Shown one piece after another: positions 1 to 7,715 of a stretch of 64,000 nt of DNA; positions within the stretch are counted from its first letter, which is position 1, and every line of letters starts with the position of its first letter. The stretch covers positions 124,001 to 188,000 of the forward strand of contig NZ_PXYK01000006.1 in NCBI RefSeq assembly GCF_003012745.1, in the 5' to 3' direction. Made by a program: the position numbers and the translations under genes. A model generated the notes under the pieces. The model worked only from the letters and a program-made list of their open reading frames with translations. It made no database searches and had not been told where the DNA came from. The DNA is from Kumtagia ephedrae. GTDB taxonomy: Bacteria; Pseudomonadota; Alphaproteobacteria; Rhizobiales; Rhizobiaceae.

Positions 1-315
1 GACTCGCTGGGCTGGGCCTACTACCGGCTCAACCGCTTCGACGAGGCGGTGGTCGAGCTGGAGCGCGCCGTGTCCCTGAAGCCGGACGACCCGGTGCTCA
101 ACGACCATCTCGGCGACGCCTACTGGCGGGTCGGCCGCAAGCTCGAGGCGACGTTCCAGTGGCGCCACGCGCGCGATCTGAAGCCCGATCCGGACGTGCT
201 GCTTTCCGTCCAGAAGAAGCTGAAGGAAGGCCTGCCGGCGCTGGAAGGCAAGACGGCGCTCGAAGCCCCTGCCCCGCCCGCCCCGAAGGTGGTCGACCCC
301 GACAAGAAGGGGTAG
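1..315 (+). CDS. TPR-repeat protein, C-terminal part
   Basis: The reading frame is open from the first base, so this is the 3' end of a gene whose start lies outside the window. The visible 104 residues contain a tetratricopeptide-like pattern (LGWAYYRLNRFDEAV, then LGDAYWRVGRKLEA), which forms helix-turn-helix pairs used for protein-protein contact. The tail is rich in Ala, Pro and Lys. In Rhizobiales such proteins are usually exported or outer-membrane-associated TPR proteins, but the N-terminus needed to judge location is missing. It ends about 95 bases before the next gene, on the same strand. Confidence 0.8.
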   Translation, partial: DSLGWAYYRLNRFDEAVVELERAVSLKPDDPVLNDHLGDAYWRVGRKLEATFQWRHARDLKPDPDVLLSVQKKLKEGLPALEGKTALEAPAPPAPKVVDPDKKG

Positions 316-410
316 TCCGGGATCGTGACCGGAACCGGTGGCGCGGAAGACCTGCGTCCTCTGGCTCAGGCCACCGGCGGCGAACCGACGGCATGGGAGG
401 AGACGCATCC

Positions 411-995
411 ATGTCAGCCATGAAATTCTCCCGCCAGCGGCTGGAGCGGGAGATCGGCGCCGGTGCGTCGCCTCGCTTCCTGTTCTTTTGGGGCCATCAG
501 CCGTCGAAGGACGGCAAGCCCAACGCCTCCTGCTTCAGCCAGTGGTGGCCAGCGCAGTTCGAGGTCGATGGCGTCCGCTATCCCACGGCCGAACACTGGA
601 TGATGGCCGGCAAGGCGAGGCTCTTCGGCGATGCCGAGACGACCGCGCGCATCATAGCGGCCGACAGCCCGAAGGAAGCCAAGCAGTTCGGACGGCTGGT
701 GCGCGGTTTCGACGAGCGGCGATGGGATGAAGAGAAGCTGGGCATCGTCGTGGAGGGCAGCGTCCACAAGTTCGGGCAGAACGAGCCGCTGAAGGACTTC
801 CTGCTCTCTACCGGCGATGTCGTGCTGGTCGAGGCAAGCCCGGTGGACCGGGTGTGGGGGATCGGGCTTGCAGTCGACGACGAGGGAGCGCTCGACCCAA
901 GGCAGTGGCGCGGCGATAACCTGCTCGGCTTTGCCCTGATGGAGGCTCGCGACAGGCTCAGGTCCGATGCGGACTACCGTGCCATCGCACACTGA
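411..995 (+). CDS. NADAR-domain protein (YbiA-like)
   Basis: The 194-residue product has the NADAR/YbiA signature: FLFFWGHQ near the N-terminus, a PTAEHWMMAGKA block and a late VWGIGL block, and the length suits a single-domain member. NADAR proteins act on N-glycosidic bonds of ADP-ribose-type or riboflavin-pathway metabolites; E. coli YbiA removes reactive riboflavin intermediates, and other members reverse ADP-ribosylation. The ATG at 411 is chosen because GGAGGAG lies 8 bases upstream; an in-frame ATG at 393 is possible. The next genes encode a RES toxin, also an NAD-acting enzyme, and its antitoxin; a functional link is inference. Confidence 0.88.
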   Translation: MSAMKFSRQRLEREIGAGASPRFLFFWGHQPSKDGKPNASCFSQWWPAQFEVDGVRYPTAEHWMMAGKARLFGDAETTARIIAADSPKEAKQFGRLVRGFDERRWDEEKLGIVVEGSVHKFGQNEPLKDFLLSTGDVVLVEASPVDRVWGIGLAVDDEGALDPRQWRGDNLLGFALMEARDRLRSDADYRAIAH

Positions 996-1022
996 AGGCT
1001 TATCGCGGCTTTCCATTGCACA

Positions 1023-1061
1023 TCCGGCAACATGCCCTATATTTTTAGGCAGATTGCCGGA
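1023..1061. promoter_or_regulatory. Inverted-repeat operator with embedded -10 for the Xre-RES operon
   Basis: TCCGGCAA (1023-1030) and TTGCCGGA (1054-1061) are exact reverse complements. Extending inward, the arms reach 14 bases with two mismatches (TGCC and GGCA also pair). The spacer is AT-rich and holds TATATT, a likely -10 box. The site ends 8 bases before the antitoxin ATG, and its last bases supply the Shine-Dalgarno GGAG. Binding by the Xre antitoxin is expected from the family but is inferred here. Confidence 0.65.
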
Positions 1062-1069
1062 GACAGTTC

Positions 1070-1513
1070 ATGGCTGCCTACACAGCAGTAATCGAGAATG
1101 TGGCCCACAAGCTTGGCGGTACTGCCGTGCTTGGAACGGACGTCCGGTCGCAGGCCGACCTAGCAATGGCGGTCCGGCGGCGGCTTCCGCTGTCCGCCTT
1201 GAAAGGTCTTTCGGCAGCCGGCCTGAGTGAGCAGGAGATCGAGCGTTTCATCATCCCGCAACGCACGCGCCGACACCGCGCCGAAAGGAATCAGCGGCTG
1301 ACGGTCGAGGAATCCGACCGTGCCGTCCGGCTCGTCCGCATCCAGTCCCTGGCGGAAGAGACCTTCGGCGATGTCGGAAAGGCGAACCGCTGGCTGCGCA
1401 AGGAGCTGGCCGAGCTGGACGGAGAGGCGCCGCTGACGGTGGCGCAGACCGAGGCCGGGGCGCGCGTAATCGAAACCATTATCGGCAAGATCGCCTGGGG
1501 TGCGGCCGCCTGA
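1070..1513 (+). CDS. Xre/MbcA/ParS-type antitoxin of a RES system
   Basis: The product has 147 residues. Its architecture matches antitoxins of RES toxins: an N-terminal helical DNA-binding-like region (about residues 25-90, with LSEQEIERFIIP) and a C-terminal DUF2384 toxin-binding domain (about 95-147, with FGDVGKANRWLRKEL, then TVAQTEAGARVIETII). It would neutralise the RES enzyme by binding it and would repress its own promoter through the inverted repeat just upstream. The start has GGAG 7 bases before the ATG. The stop overlaps the toxin start (TGATG), so the two are translationally coupled. Confidence 0.9.
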   Translation: MAAYTAVIENVAHKLGGTAVLGTDVRSQADLAMAVRRRLPLSALKGLSAAGLSEQEIERFIIPQRTRRHRAERNQRLTVEESDRAVRLVRIQSLAEETFGDVGKANRWLRKELAELDGEAPLTVAQTEAGARVIETIIGKIAWGAAA

Positions 1514-1974
1514 TGCGGCTGTGGCGGCTTTCCAGCCGGCAATTCGCGGAAAGTTTCGACGGCGGCTACGGCCTGCTGTTCGACGGGCGATGGAATACGG
1601 TGGGGCGGCCGGTAACTTACGCCGCAACCTCTCCGTCACTGTGCGTTCTGGAAAAGCTCGTCCATGTCGAAGATCCGGCGCTGATGCCTTCGCTGGCGAT
1701 GGTGATCTATCGCGTGCCGGACGATGTGCCGGTTGCGCGCCGCGATCTGGACGATCTTCCGCCGGATTGGCGACGCCGGGAAACCGAGACGCAGCACATC
1801 GGCGACGAATGGCTGGCCCGCCTGGAGGCCGCCATCCTGTTCGTCCCCTCGGTAATCGTGCCCATCGCCGGCAGTCCGGATCAGAATCTGATCGTCAACC
1901 ACCGTCACCCGGCCACGGCTGAAATCACGATCGAGCGTATCGAACCGTTTGAGCTGGATGTCCGGCTGTTGTGA
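1513..1974 (+). CDS. RES-domain toxin
   Basis: The 153-residue product is a full-length RES domain, named after conserved Arg, Glu and Ser. MRLWRLS opens the protein, the glycine-rich GGYGLLFDGRWNTVGRPVTY supplies the Arg region, and SLCVLEKLVH supplies Glu. RES toxins degrade or phosphorolyse NAD+ (MbcT) or ADP-ribosylate targets such as phosphoribosyl-pyrophosphate synthetase (ParT). The ATG overlaps the antitoxin stop by one base, the usual antitoxin-first order. No truncation or frameshift is visible, so the toxin looks intact and must be held in check by the upstream partner. Confidence 0.9.
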   Translation: MRLWRLSSRQFAESFDGGYGLLFDGRWNTVGRPVTYAATSPSLCVLEKLVHVEDPALMPSLAMVIYRVPDDVPVARRDLDDLPPDWRRRETETQHIGDEWLARLEAAILFVPSVIVPIAGSPDQNLIVNHRHPATAEITIERIEPFELDVRLL

Positions 1975-2086
1975 CGATTCTCCGACGTGGAGCGACCGGC
2001 GCACCATCCCGTTCCGCCAAACTTGACGCTCCCAGCGCGGAACACTAGGACGGGGCCACCTTTTCCAGCCCGCCGACGAGGCTCCG

Positions 2087-3208
2087 TTGTCTGCCAGCCT
2101 GCCCGACCATATGCACCCCAGCCGTTCGTTCCAGGGGCTGATCCTGACGCTGCACAATTACTGGGCCGCCTATGGCTGCGTGGTTTTGCAGCCCTACGAC
2201 ATGGAGGTCGGCGCCGGCACCTTCCATCCGGCGACGACGCTTCGCGCGCTCGGGCCGAAACGCTGGAACGCCGCCTATGTACAGCCGTCGCGGCGGCCGA
2301 AGGACGGCCGCTATGGCGAGAACCCCAACCGGTTGCAGCACTACTACCAGTACCAGGTCATCCTGAAGCCGAACCCGCCGGACCTCCAAAAACTCTATCT
2401 CGGCTCGCTGGAGGCGATCGGCGTCGATCCGCTGCTGCACGACATCCGCTTCGTCGAGGACGACTGGGAAAGCCCGACGCTGGGCGCCTGGGGGCTCGGC
2501 TGGGAGTGCTGGTGCGACGGCATGGAGGTGTCGCAATTCACCTATTTCCAGCAGGTCTGCGGCATCGAATGCGCGCCGGTGTCGGGCGAGCTCACCTACG
2601 GGCTTGAGCGGCTGGCCATGTATGTGCAGGGCGTCGACAACGTCTACGACTTGAACTTCAACGGCCGCGACGGCGACGAGAAGGTCACCTATGGCGACGT
2701 CTTCCTGCAGGCCGAGCAGGAATATTCGCGCCACAATTTCGAGCATGCCGACACGGCCATGCTGCTGCGCCACTTTGACGACGCCGAGAAGGAATGCCAG
2801 GCCCTGCTGAAGGCCGGCGCGCCCCTCTCCCCCCTCGAGGGGGAGATGGCCGCAAAGCGGCCAGAGGGGGTAACCTCAGAAGGCACCTCCAGAACGTCGA
2901 GCACGGCCGTAGCGACCCCTCCCGACCAGCCTTCGGCTGGCCACCCTCCCCTCAAGGGGGAGGGGAGCCACCGCATGGTCTTCCCCGCCTACGACCAGGC
3001 GATCAAGGCTTCCCACGTCTTCAACCTGCTCGATGCCCGCGGCGTCATCTCGGTCACCGAGCGGCAGAGCTACATTTTCCGGGTAAGAGAATTGGCGAAG
3101 CAATGTGGTCTTGCATTTCTTAAGACCGAGGCGGGCGGATTCGCTCCCAATAATGCTCCCAATAATACTGACGCATACAAGAATCATCCGCTTTTTGGAA
3201 AATTCTAG
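2087..3208 (+). CDS. glyQ: Glycyl-tRNA synthetase alpha subunit, with in-frame repeat insertion
   Basis: This is the catalytic alpha subunit of the alpha2-beta2 glycyl-tRNA synthetase, which charges tRNA-Gly. Recognisable blocks are [43 protein letters not shown] and [16 protein letters not shown]. At 373 residues it exceeds the usual 300-310, mainly because a palindromic element is inserted in frame at about residues 246-294. The C-terminal tail is AT-rich and holds a duplicated PNNAPNN. A TTG start at 2087 is preceded by GAGG; the ATG at 2111 (MHPSRSFQG) is an alternative matching many homologues. glyS follows after 3 bases. Confidence 0.95.
   Translation: MSASLPDHMHPSRSFQGLILTLHNYWAAYGCVVLQPYDMEVGAGTFHPATTLRALGPKRWNAAYVQPSRRPKDGRYGENPNRLQHYYQYQVILKPNPPDLQKLYLGSLEAIGVDPLLHDIRFVEDDWESPTLGAWGLGWECWCDGMEVSQFTYFQQVCGIECAPVSGELTYGLERLAMYVQGVDNVYDLNFNGRDGDEKVTYGDVFLQAEQEYSRHNFEHADTAMLLRHFDDAEKECQALLKAGAPLSPLEGEMAAKRPEGVTSEGTSRTSSTAVATPPDQPSAGHPPLKGEGSHRMVFPAYDQAIKASHVFNLLDARGVISVTERQSYIFRVRELAKQCGLAFLKTEAGGFAPNNAPNNTDAYKNHPLFGKF
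2822..2966. repeat. Palindromic element family A, copy inside glyQ
   Basis: About 145 bp. It begins with a CTCCCCCCTCGAGGGGGAG hairpin, has a second small hairpin (GGCCGCAAAGCGGCC), a middle segment with ACGTCGAGCAC, a third hairpin (CCAGCCTTCGGCTGG) and ends with CCCTCCCCTCAAGGGGGAGG. It is read in frame as part of GlyQ, starting [10 protein letters not shown]. It lies in the linker between the conserved catalytic part and the C-terminal helical part, a place where homologues have only a short loop. Copies of the same family are in glyS and at 16631. Confidence 0.85.
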
Positions 3209-3211
3209 CCG

Positions 3212-6025
3212 ATGCCCGACATTCTCCTTGAACTCCGCTCCGAGGAAATCCCCGCCCGCATGCAGCGCAAGGCGGCGGGCGACCTGCGCAAGATGGTCAC
3301 GGACGGTCTTGTCGAGGCCGGCCTAATCTACGAGGCGGCGCGCGAATACTGGACGCCGCGGCGGCTCGTGCTCGATGTGCGGGGGCTCACTGCCCGCTCG
3401 AAGGACGTGCGCGAGGAGCGCAAGGGCCCGAGCACAAAAGCGCCCGACCAGGCGATCCAGGGTTTTCTGCGCTCCGCCGGGCTTACCGACATCGCGCAGG
3501 CGGAAATCCAGACGGACCCGAAAAAAGGCGATTTCTACGTCGCCCGCGTCGTCAAGCCGGGCCGCGCGGCGGAGGAGATCATCGCCGCGCTGCTGCCGGA
3601 GGTGATCAGGACGTTTCCGTGGCCGAAATCGATGCGCTGGGGCGCCGCGTCGGGACCGAAAGGGTTGCGCTACGGCAAGACCGAGGGGCGCGGCGGCGAG
3701 GCGCTGCGCTGGGTGCGGCCGCTGCAGTCGATCGTCTGCACCTTCGGGCCGGAGACCGAGGAGCCGGTGGTGGTCGATTTCGCGGTCGACGGCATCCGCT
3801 CGGGCAACACCACCTACGGCCACCGTTTTCACGCGCCCGAGGCGATTTCCGTCAGGCGCTTCGACGACTACGTGGCCAAGCTGGAGGCGGCCAAGGTGAT
3901 CATCGATGCCGAGCGGCGCAAGGAGATCATTCTCAGCGACGCGAAAAATCTCGCTTTCGCCAACGGGCTCGACCTGGTCGAGGACGAGGGCCTGCTGGAG
4001 GAGGTGTCGGGGCTGGTCGAATGGCCGGTCGTGCTGATGGGCGAGTTCGACGAGGCGTTCCTCGCCATCCCGGCCGAGGTGATCCGGCTGACGATCCGGG
4101 CAAACCAGAAGTGTTTCGTGACGGCGCCCCTCTCCCCCCTCGAGGGGGAGATGTCGGCGAAGCCGACAGAGGGGGTAACCTCAGAAGGCACCGCCAAAAG
4201 AACGTCGAGCACTGCCGAGGCAACCCCCTCCGCCGCCTTCGGCGCCACCTCCCCCTCGAGGGGGGAGGGAAGGCTGGCGCCGCGGTTCCTCCTCACCGCC
4301 AACATCGAGGCCAGGGACGGCGGGCGTGAGATCGCCCACGGCAACGGCAAGGTGGTGCGGGCGCGGCTATCCGACGCGCTGTATTTCTGGAAGACCGATC
4401 AGGCCGACCTGCCCGACCTCGACAAGCTGGAAGCATCGGCGGAAAAGTTCGGTCTGAAGCGCGATGCGGTCGGAAAACTCCTGCCGCTCGACCAGCGCAT
4501 GGCCCGCCTCGACCATCTCGGCGTGACCTTTCATGCGAAGCTCGGAACGCAGGGCGAGCGTGTCGAGCGCATCGCAAGACTTGCTGAAGAGCTGGCGCCG
4601 ACGGTCGCGCTAGCTTTCTCCCCCCTTGCGGGGGAGATGGCCGGCAGGCCAGAGGGGGTACCCTCAGAAGGCACCACCGGAACGTCGAGCACTGCCGGAA
4701 CGACCCCACCCGGCCGCTTCGCGGCCACCCTCCCCTCAAGGGGGAGGGAAGCGTCGAGCACTGCCGGGACGCCCCCCTCTGTCGCCTCCGGCGACATCTC
4801 CCCGGAGATTGGCGCCCTCGCCCGCCGCGCCGCGCTGCTCGCCAAGGCGGACCTCACGACCGAGGTGGTCGGCGAGTTTCCCGAGTTGCAGGGCGCCATG
4901 GGCCGCAAATACGCGCTGCTTCAGGGCGAGAACCCGTCCGTCGCTGCCGCGATCGAGGAGCACTACAAGCCGCAAGGCCCGTCCGACCGCGTGCCGACCG
5001 ATCCCGTGTCGATCGCCGTCGCGCTGGCCGACAAGCTGGACACGCTGGTCGGATTCTGGGCGATCGACGAGAAGCCCACAGGGAGCAAAGACCCCTATGC
5101 GCTGCGCCGCGCGGCGCTGGGGGTGATCAGGATTGCGGTAGAGAATCAGGTGCGATTAAGGCTATTTCCTCATTTTCAATCGCTATGGATATTTCATTTG
5201 CTGAATGAGCGGTCTGATCAGCGAAAGATCATCAAAGATCATCTTCTGACACTTGAGCATATGTCTCCATCTGTGCGATTTGCAAGGCTGAAAGAGTTTA
5301 TCGATTCACTTCCTCGCTCGCGAAGAAATCCACACAGCGACGATGCTCTTCCTGATCTCCTCTCCTTCTTCCACGACCGCTTGAAAGTCTACCTCCGCGA
5401 CCAGGGCGCGCGGCATGACCTGATCGACGCGGTGCTGGCGAGCCGGGCGCCACTCTCCCCCCTTGCGGGGGAGATGTCGGCGAAGCCGACAGAGGGGGTA
5501 ACCTCAGGAGGCACCGCCAAAGGAACGTCGAGCACCGCCGAAGCTACCCCCACCGCCGCCTTCGGCGGCACCTCCCCCGCAAGGGGGGAGGGCGCGTCGG
5601 CGAACGACGACCTGCTCACCATCGTGCGCCGGGTCGAGGCGCTGGGCTCCTTCCTCGACAGCGAGGACGGCAAGAACCTGCTCGCCGGGACGAAGCGCGC
5701 CGCCAACATCCTTGCCGCCGAGGAGAAGAAGGGCACGGCGATCGCCGCTATCGTTGACCCGGCGCTGTTCCGCGAGGATGCCGAGAAGGCACTGTTCGCG
5801 GCCGTGAACCAGGCCGAGCGGGAGGCCGGCGAGGCGATCCGGCAGGAGGATTTTTCGGCCGCCATGCGGGCGCTGGCGGCGCTGCGGGCGCCGGTCGACA
5901 GCTTCTTCGACAAGGTGCTGGTGAACGACGAGGACGTGGCGGTGCGGGCCAACCGGCTGGCGCTGCTGGCGCGCATCCGCGCCGCCACCGGCCAGGTCGC
6001 CGATTTCTCGAGAATCGCCGGATGA
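3212..6025 (+). CDS. glyS: Glycyl-tRNA synthetase beta subunit, enlarged by three repeat insertions
   Basis: This is the beta (tRNA-binding, HD- and anticodon-domain) partner of Gly[19 protein letters not shown] is the typical N-terminus, and the [10 protein letters not shown] and anticodon-domain [19 protein letters not shown] blocks are present. The product has 937 residues against about 690-750 normally. The excess is mainly three in-frame copies of palindromic element A, near residues 306-354, 469-532 and 747-793, the second followed by a truncated extra copy. Residues about 640-713 come from unusually AT-rich DNA and resemble the family poorly. No stop or frameshift interrupts the gene, so it is probably functional, since it is essential. 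Confidence 0.95.
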   Translation: MPDILLELRSEEIPARMQRKAAGDLRKMVTDGLVEAGLIYEAAREYWTPRRLVLDVRGLTARSKDVREERKGPSTKAPDQAIQGFLRSAGLTDIAQAEIQTDPKKGDFYVARVVKPGRAAEEIIAALLPEVIRTFPWPKSMRWGAASGPKGLRYGKTEGRGGEALRWVRPLQSIVCTFGPETEEPVVVDFAVDGIRSGNTTYGHRFHAPEAISVRRFDDYVAKLEAAKVIIDAERRKEIILSDAKNLAFANGLDLVEDEGLLEEVSGLVEWPVVLMGEFDEAFLAIPAEVIRLTIRANQKCFVTAPLSPLEGEMSAKPTEGVTSEGTAKRTSSTAEATPSAAFGATSPSRGEGRLAPRFLLTANIEARDGGREIAHGNGKVVRARLSDALYFWKTDQADLPDLDKLEASAEKFGLKRDAVGKLLPLDQRMARLDHLGVTFHAKLGTQGERVERIARLAEELAPTVALAFSPLAGEMAGRPEGVPSEGTTGTSSTAGTTPPGRFAATLPSRGREASSTAGTPPSVASGDISPEIGALARRAALLAKADLTTEVVGEFPELQGAMGRKYALLQGENPSVAAAIEEHYKPQGPSDRVPTDPVSIAVALADKLDTLVGFWAIDEKPTGSKDPYALRRAALGVIRIAVENQVRLRLFPHFQSLWIFHLLNERSDQRKIIKDHLLTLEHMSPSVRFARLKEFIDSLPRSRRNPHSDDALPDLLSFFHDRLKVYLRDQGARHDLIDAVLASRAPLSPLAGEMSAKPTEGVTSGGTAKGTSSTAEATPTAAFGGTSPARGEGASANDDLLTIVRRVEALGSFLDSEDGKNLLAGTKRAANILAAEEKKGTAIAAIVDPALFREDAEKALFAAVNQAEREAGEAIRQEDFSAAMRALAALRAPVDSFFDKVLVNDEDVAVRANRLALLARIRAATGQVADFSRIAG
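4126..4272. repeat. Palindromic element family A, first copy inside glyS
   Basis: This copy has the same order of hairpins as the glyQ copy and the same orientation: CTCCCCCCTCGAGGGGGAG at the left, ACGTCGAGCACTGCC in the middle, GCCGCCTTCGGCGCC near the right and a CCCCCTCGAGGGGGGAGG end. It is read in the same frame as the glyQ copy, giving [10 protein letters not shown] at its start and [10 protein letters not shown] in the middle. It falls just after the conserved RANQKCFV stretch and before [11 protein letters not shown]. Confidence 0.85.
4617..4806. repeat. Palindromic element family A, second glyS copy plus truncated tandem copy
   Basis: Positions 4617-4750 form a complete element with a CCCCCTTGCGGGGG left hairpin and a CCCTCCCCTCAAGGGGGAGG right end. 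It is directly followed by a second right-half-only copy (about 4750-4806) that starts again at GCGTCGAGCACTGCCG and ends in a CTCCGGCGACATCTCCCC segment. The half copy keeps the reading frame (SSTAGTPP). This looks like tandem insertion followed by deletion, or insertion of one element next to another. Confidence 0.75.
5452..5591. repeat. Palindromic element family A, third copy inside glyS
   Basis: About 140 bp in the same orientation and reading frame as the other coding copies, giving [10 protein letters not shown] and [10 protein letters not shown]. The left hairpin is CCCCCCTTGCGGGGG and an internal hairpin is GCCGCCTTCGGCGGC. It is inserted within the C-terminal anticodon-binding domain, between [14 protein letters not shown] and the [13 protein letters not shown] helix, a surface loop in homologues (inferred). 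Confidence 0.85.
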
Positions 6026-6080
6026 TCCTTTCGCCCGAGCCGGCGCCGGCCCGGATGCGTCGGCCCGCCTGTTTCCGGCG

Positions 6081-6590
6081 TCACATGGGCAGGATCGCCG
6101 GTCCCGGCGCGGCTGGCGGCGTGGGCGGCGCCAACTCGGGCCGAGGCGTGGAAACAGGCGCCGGCCCGGAGGCGGCAGGTTGCGGTTCCGCCATTGGCGG
6201 AGCAGGCTGCCGGGACGCCACGGCCTTGTCCTTTTTCCCTTCCTTGCGGCCATTCCGGGACTTCGACTGCGGCGGCTCGACCGGCTCGGCCGCCCCGCCC
6301 GAGGCTTCGTCGACAACGCCGCCGCGGATCACCACAGGGGTGGCGTGGGCCCCGGCCGCTTGCCCCGCCGCCGGCCGGCCGAAAGCGACCATCGACGGGC
6401 TAACCGCCCGCCGCGTCGGGGCGGCGGCATCCGCCGCTGCCCGCTCAGCGCCGGCGGATTGCGGCTTGTCGACAGCCGTGATGGAAGAAGACCCGCTTGC
6501 CTGGTGCGGCGGCGCCTCGACCAGCGACGACGCCTGCGCACTGCCCGAAACCAGCGCGAGAATCGCCAAGGTCGCGCCTGTCAGCCGCAT
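6081..6590 (-). CDS. Secreted Ala/Pro-rich hypothetical protein
   Basis: The product has 169 residues. It begins with a clear signal peptide (MRLTGATLAILALVSGSAQA, with cleavage probable after AQA). The mature part is low complexity: Ala and Pro dominate, a KSRNGRKEGKKDK basic patch lies near residue 115, and the C-terminus is a proline-rich tail. No enzymatic domain was recognised. GGGGGA sits just upstream of the ATG. It is divergent from the Sua5 gene, sharing a 144-base promoter region, and convergent with glyS. It is most likely a periplasmic or cell-surface protein of unknown role. Confidence 0.65.
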   Translation of the reverse strand: MRLTGATLAILALVSGSAQASSLVEAPPHQASGSSSITAVDKPQSAGAERAAADAAAPTRRAVSPSMVAFGRPAAGQAAGAHATPVVIRGGVVDEASGGAAEPVEPPQSKSRNGRKEGKKDKAVASRQPAPPMAEPQPAASGPAPVSTPRPELAPPTPPAAPGPAILPM

Positions 6591-6734
6591 GGGTCCCCCA
6601 AAAACGCTTCGATTGACTTTCGGCGTGCCGAAGCCGATGCCGTGGCCACAATCGCATCGAGTGGTTGATCAAGTTTCACGAGACCGGGGCAAAGCCATGA
6701 TCGCGCGGGCCCATTCTGGAGAGAGGGTTAACGC

Positions 6735-7712
6735 TTGGCTGAGGTGATCGCCGCTGGCTCCGCGATGGAGGCCGCGCTGGCGCTGCTTTCGGCCGGCGAA
6801 GTGGTCGCCGTGCCCACCGAGACCGTGTACGGGCTGGCCGGCGACGCCACCAGCGGCGAGGCGGTGGCGCGCATCTTCGAGGCGAAGGGCCGGCCGCGCT
6901 TCAACCCGCTGATCGCGCATGTCGGCTCGCTCGCCATGGCCGAGGAACTCGCGATCTTCGACCCGCTGTCGCGGCGGCTGGCCGAAAAATTCTGGCCGGG
7001 GCCGTTGACCCTCGTCCTGCCGCTCAAACCCGGATCGGCCATCCATCCGCTGGTCACCGCGGGTCTCGACACGGTGGCGCTGCGCATGCCGCGCGGCTTC
7101 GCCGCCGGGCTGATCGCGCGGCTGGGCCGGCCGTTGGCCGCCCCCAGCGCCAACCGCTCGGGCCGCATCAGCGCCACCACGGCCGCGGCGGTGGCCGAGG
7201 ATCTGGGCGAGCGCATCCCGCTGGTCGTCGACGACGGCCCGACGCCGGTCGGGGTCGAATCCACCATCGTCAAGGTTGAGGACGGGCGGCCGAGGCTGCT
7301 GCGCCCCGGCGGGGTCGCAGCGGCGGAGATCGAGGCGGTTGCCGGCATGGCGCTGGCAAGGAGCGGCGCCGCTGCCGGCATCGAGGCGCCGGGCATGATG
7401 ACCTCGCACTACGCGCCGGGTGCCGCGGTCCGCCTGAACGCGGTCGAGACGTTCGCAGACGAGGCGCTGCTCGCCTTCGGACCGCAGCGCGCCCGCGGCG
7501 CCGAGCAGGCGCTCGCCATCCGCAATCTTTCGGAGCGCGGCGACCTGCGCGAGGCGGCTGCCAACCTGTTCTTCCACCTGAAGGAACTGGACCGGCTCGG
7601 CGCGGCCATGATCGCCGTCGAGCCGGTGCCGGACACCGGCCTCGGCGAGGCGATCAACGACCGGCTGGCGCGCGCCGCGGCGCCGCGCGATGCAGACGAC
7701 GACAATGAGTGA
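6735..7712 (+). CDS. tsaC: L-threonylcarbamoyladenylate synthase (Sua5/YrdC type)
   Basis: This enzyme makes threonylcarbamoyl-AMP from threonine, bicarbonate and ATP, the first step of the t6A37 modification of ANN-decoding tRNAs. The YrdC domain fills residues 1 to about 200, with PTETVYGLAGDA, the KGRPRFNPL nucleotide-binding motif and APSANRSGRIS. A C-terminal Sua5 domain follows, linked by the PGMMTSHYAPGA segment. The 325 residues fit the long Sua5 form. TTG at 6735 is preferred because GAGAGG lies 8 bases upstream; an in-frame ATG exists at 6765. Only 3 bases separate it from the next gene, so the two are probably co-transcribed. Confidence 0.93.
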   Translation: MAEVIAAGSAMEAALALLSAGEVVAVPTETVYGLAGDATSGEAVARIFEAKGRPRFNPLIAHVGSLAMAEELAIFDPLSRRLAEKFWPGPLTLVLPLKPGSAIHPLVTAGLDTVALRMPRGFAAGLIARLGRPLAAPSANRSGRISATTAAAVAEDLGERIPLVVDDGPTPVGVESTIVKVEDGRPRLLRPGGVAAAEIEAVAGMALARSGAAAGIEAPGMMTSHYAPGAAVRLNAVETFADEALLAFGPQRARGAEQALAIRNLSERGDLREAAANLFFHLKELDRLGAAMIAVEPVPDTGLGEAINDRLARAAAPRDADDDNE

Positions 7713-7715
7713 GAG

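Noticed and set aside
3212-6025. glyS as a pseudogene because of large insertions
   Set aside because: The frame is open throughout 937 codons, the conserved blocks on both sides of each insert are intact, and the gene is essential.
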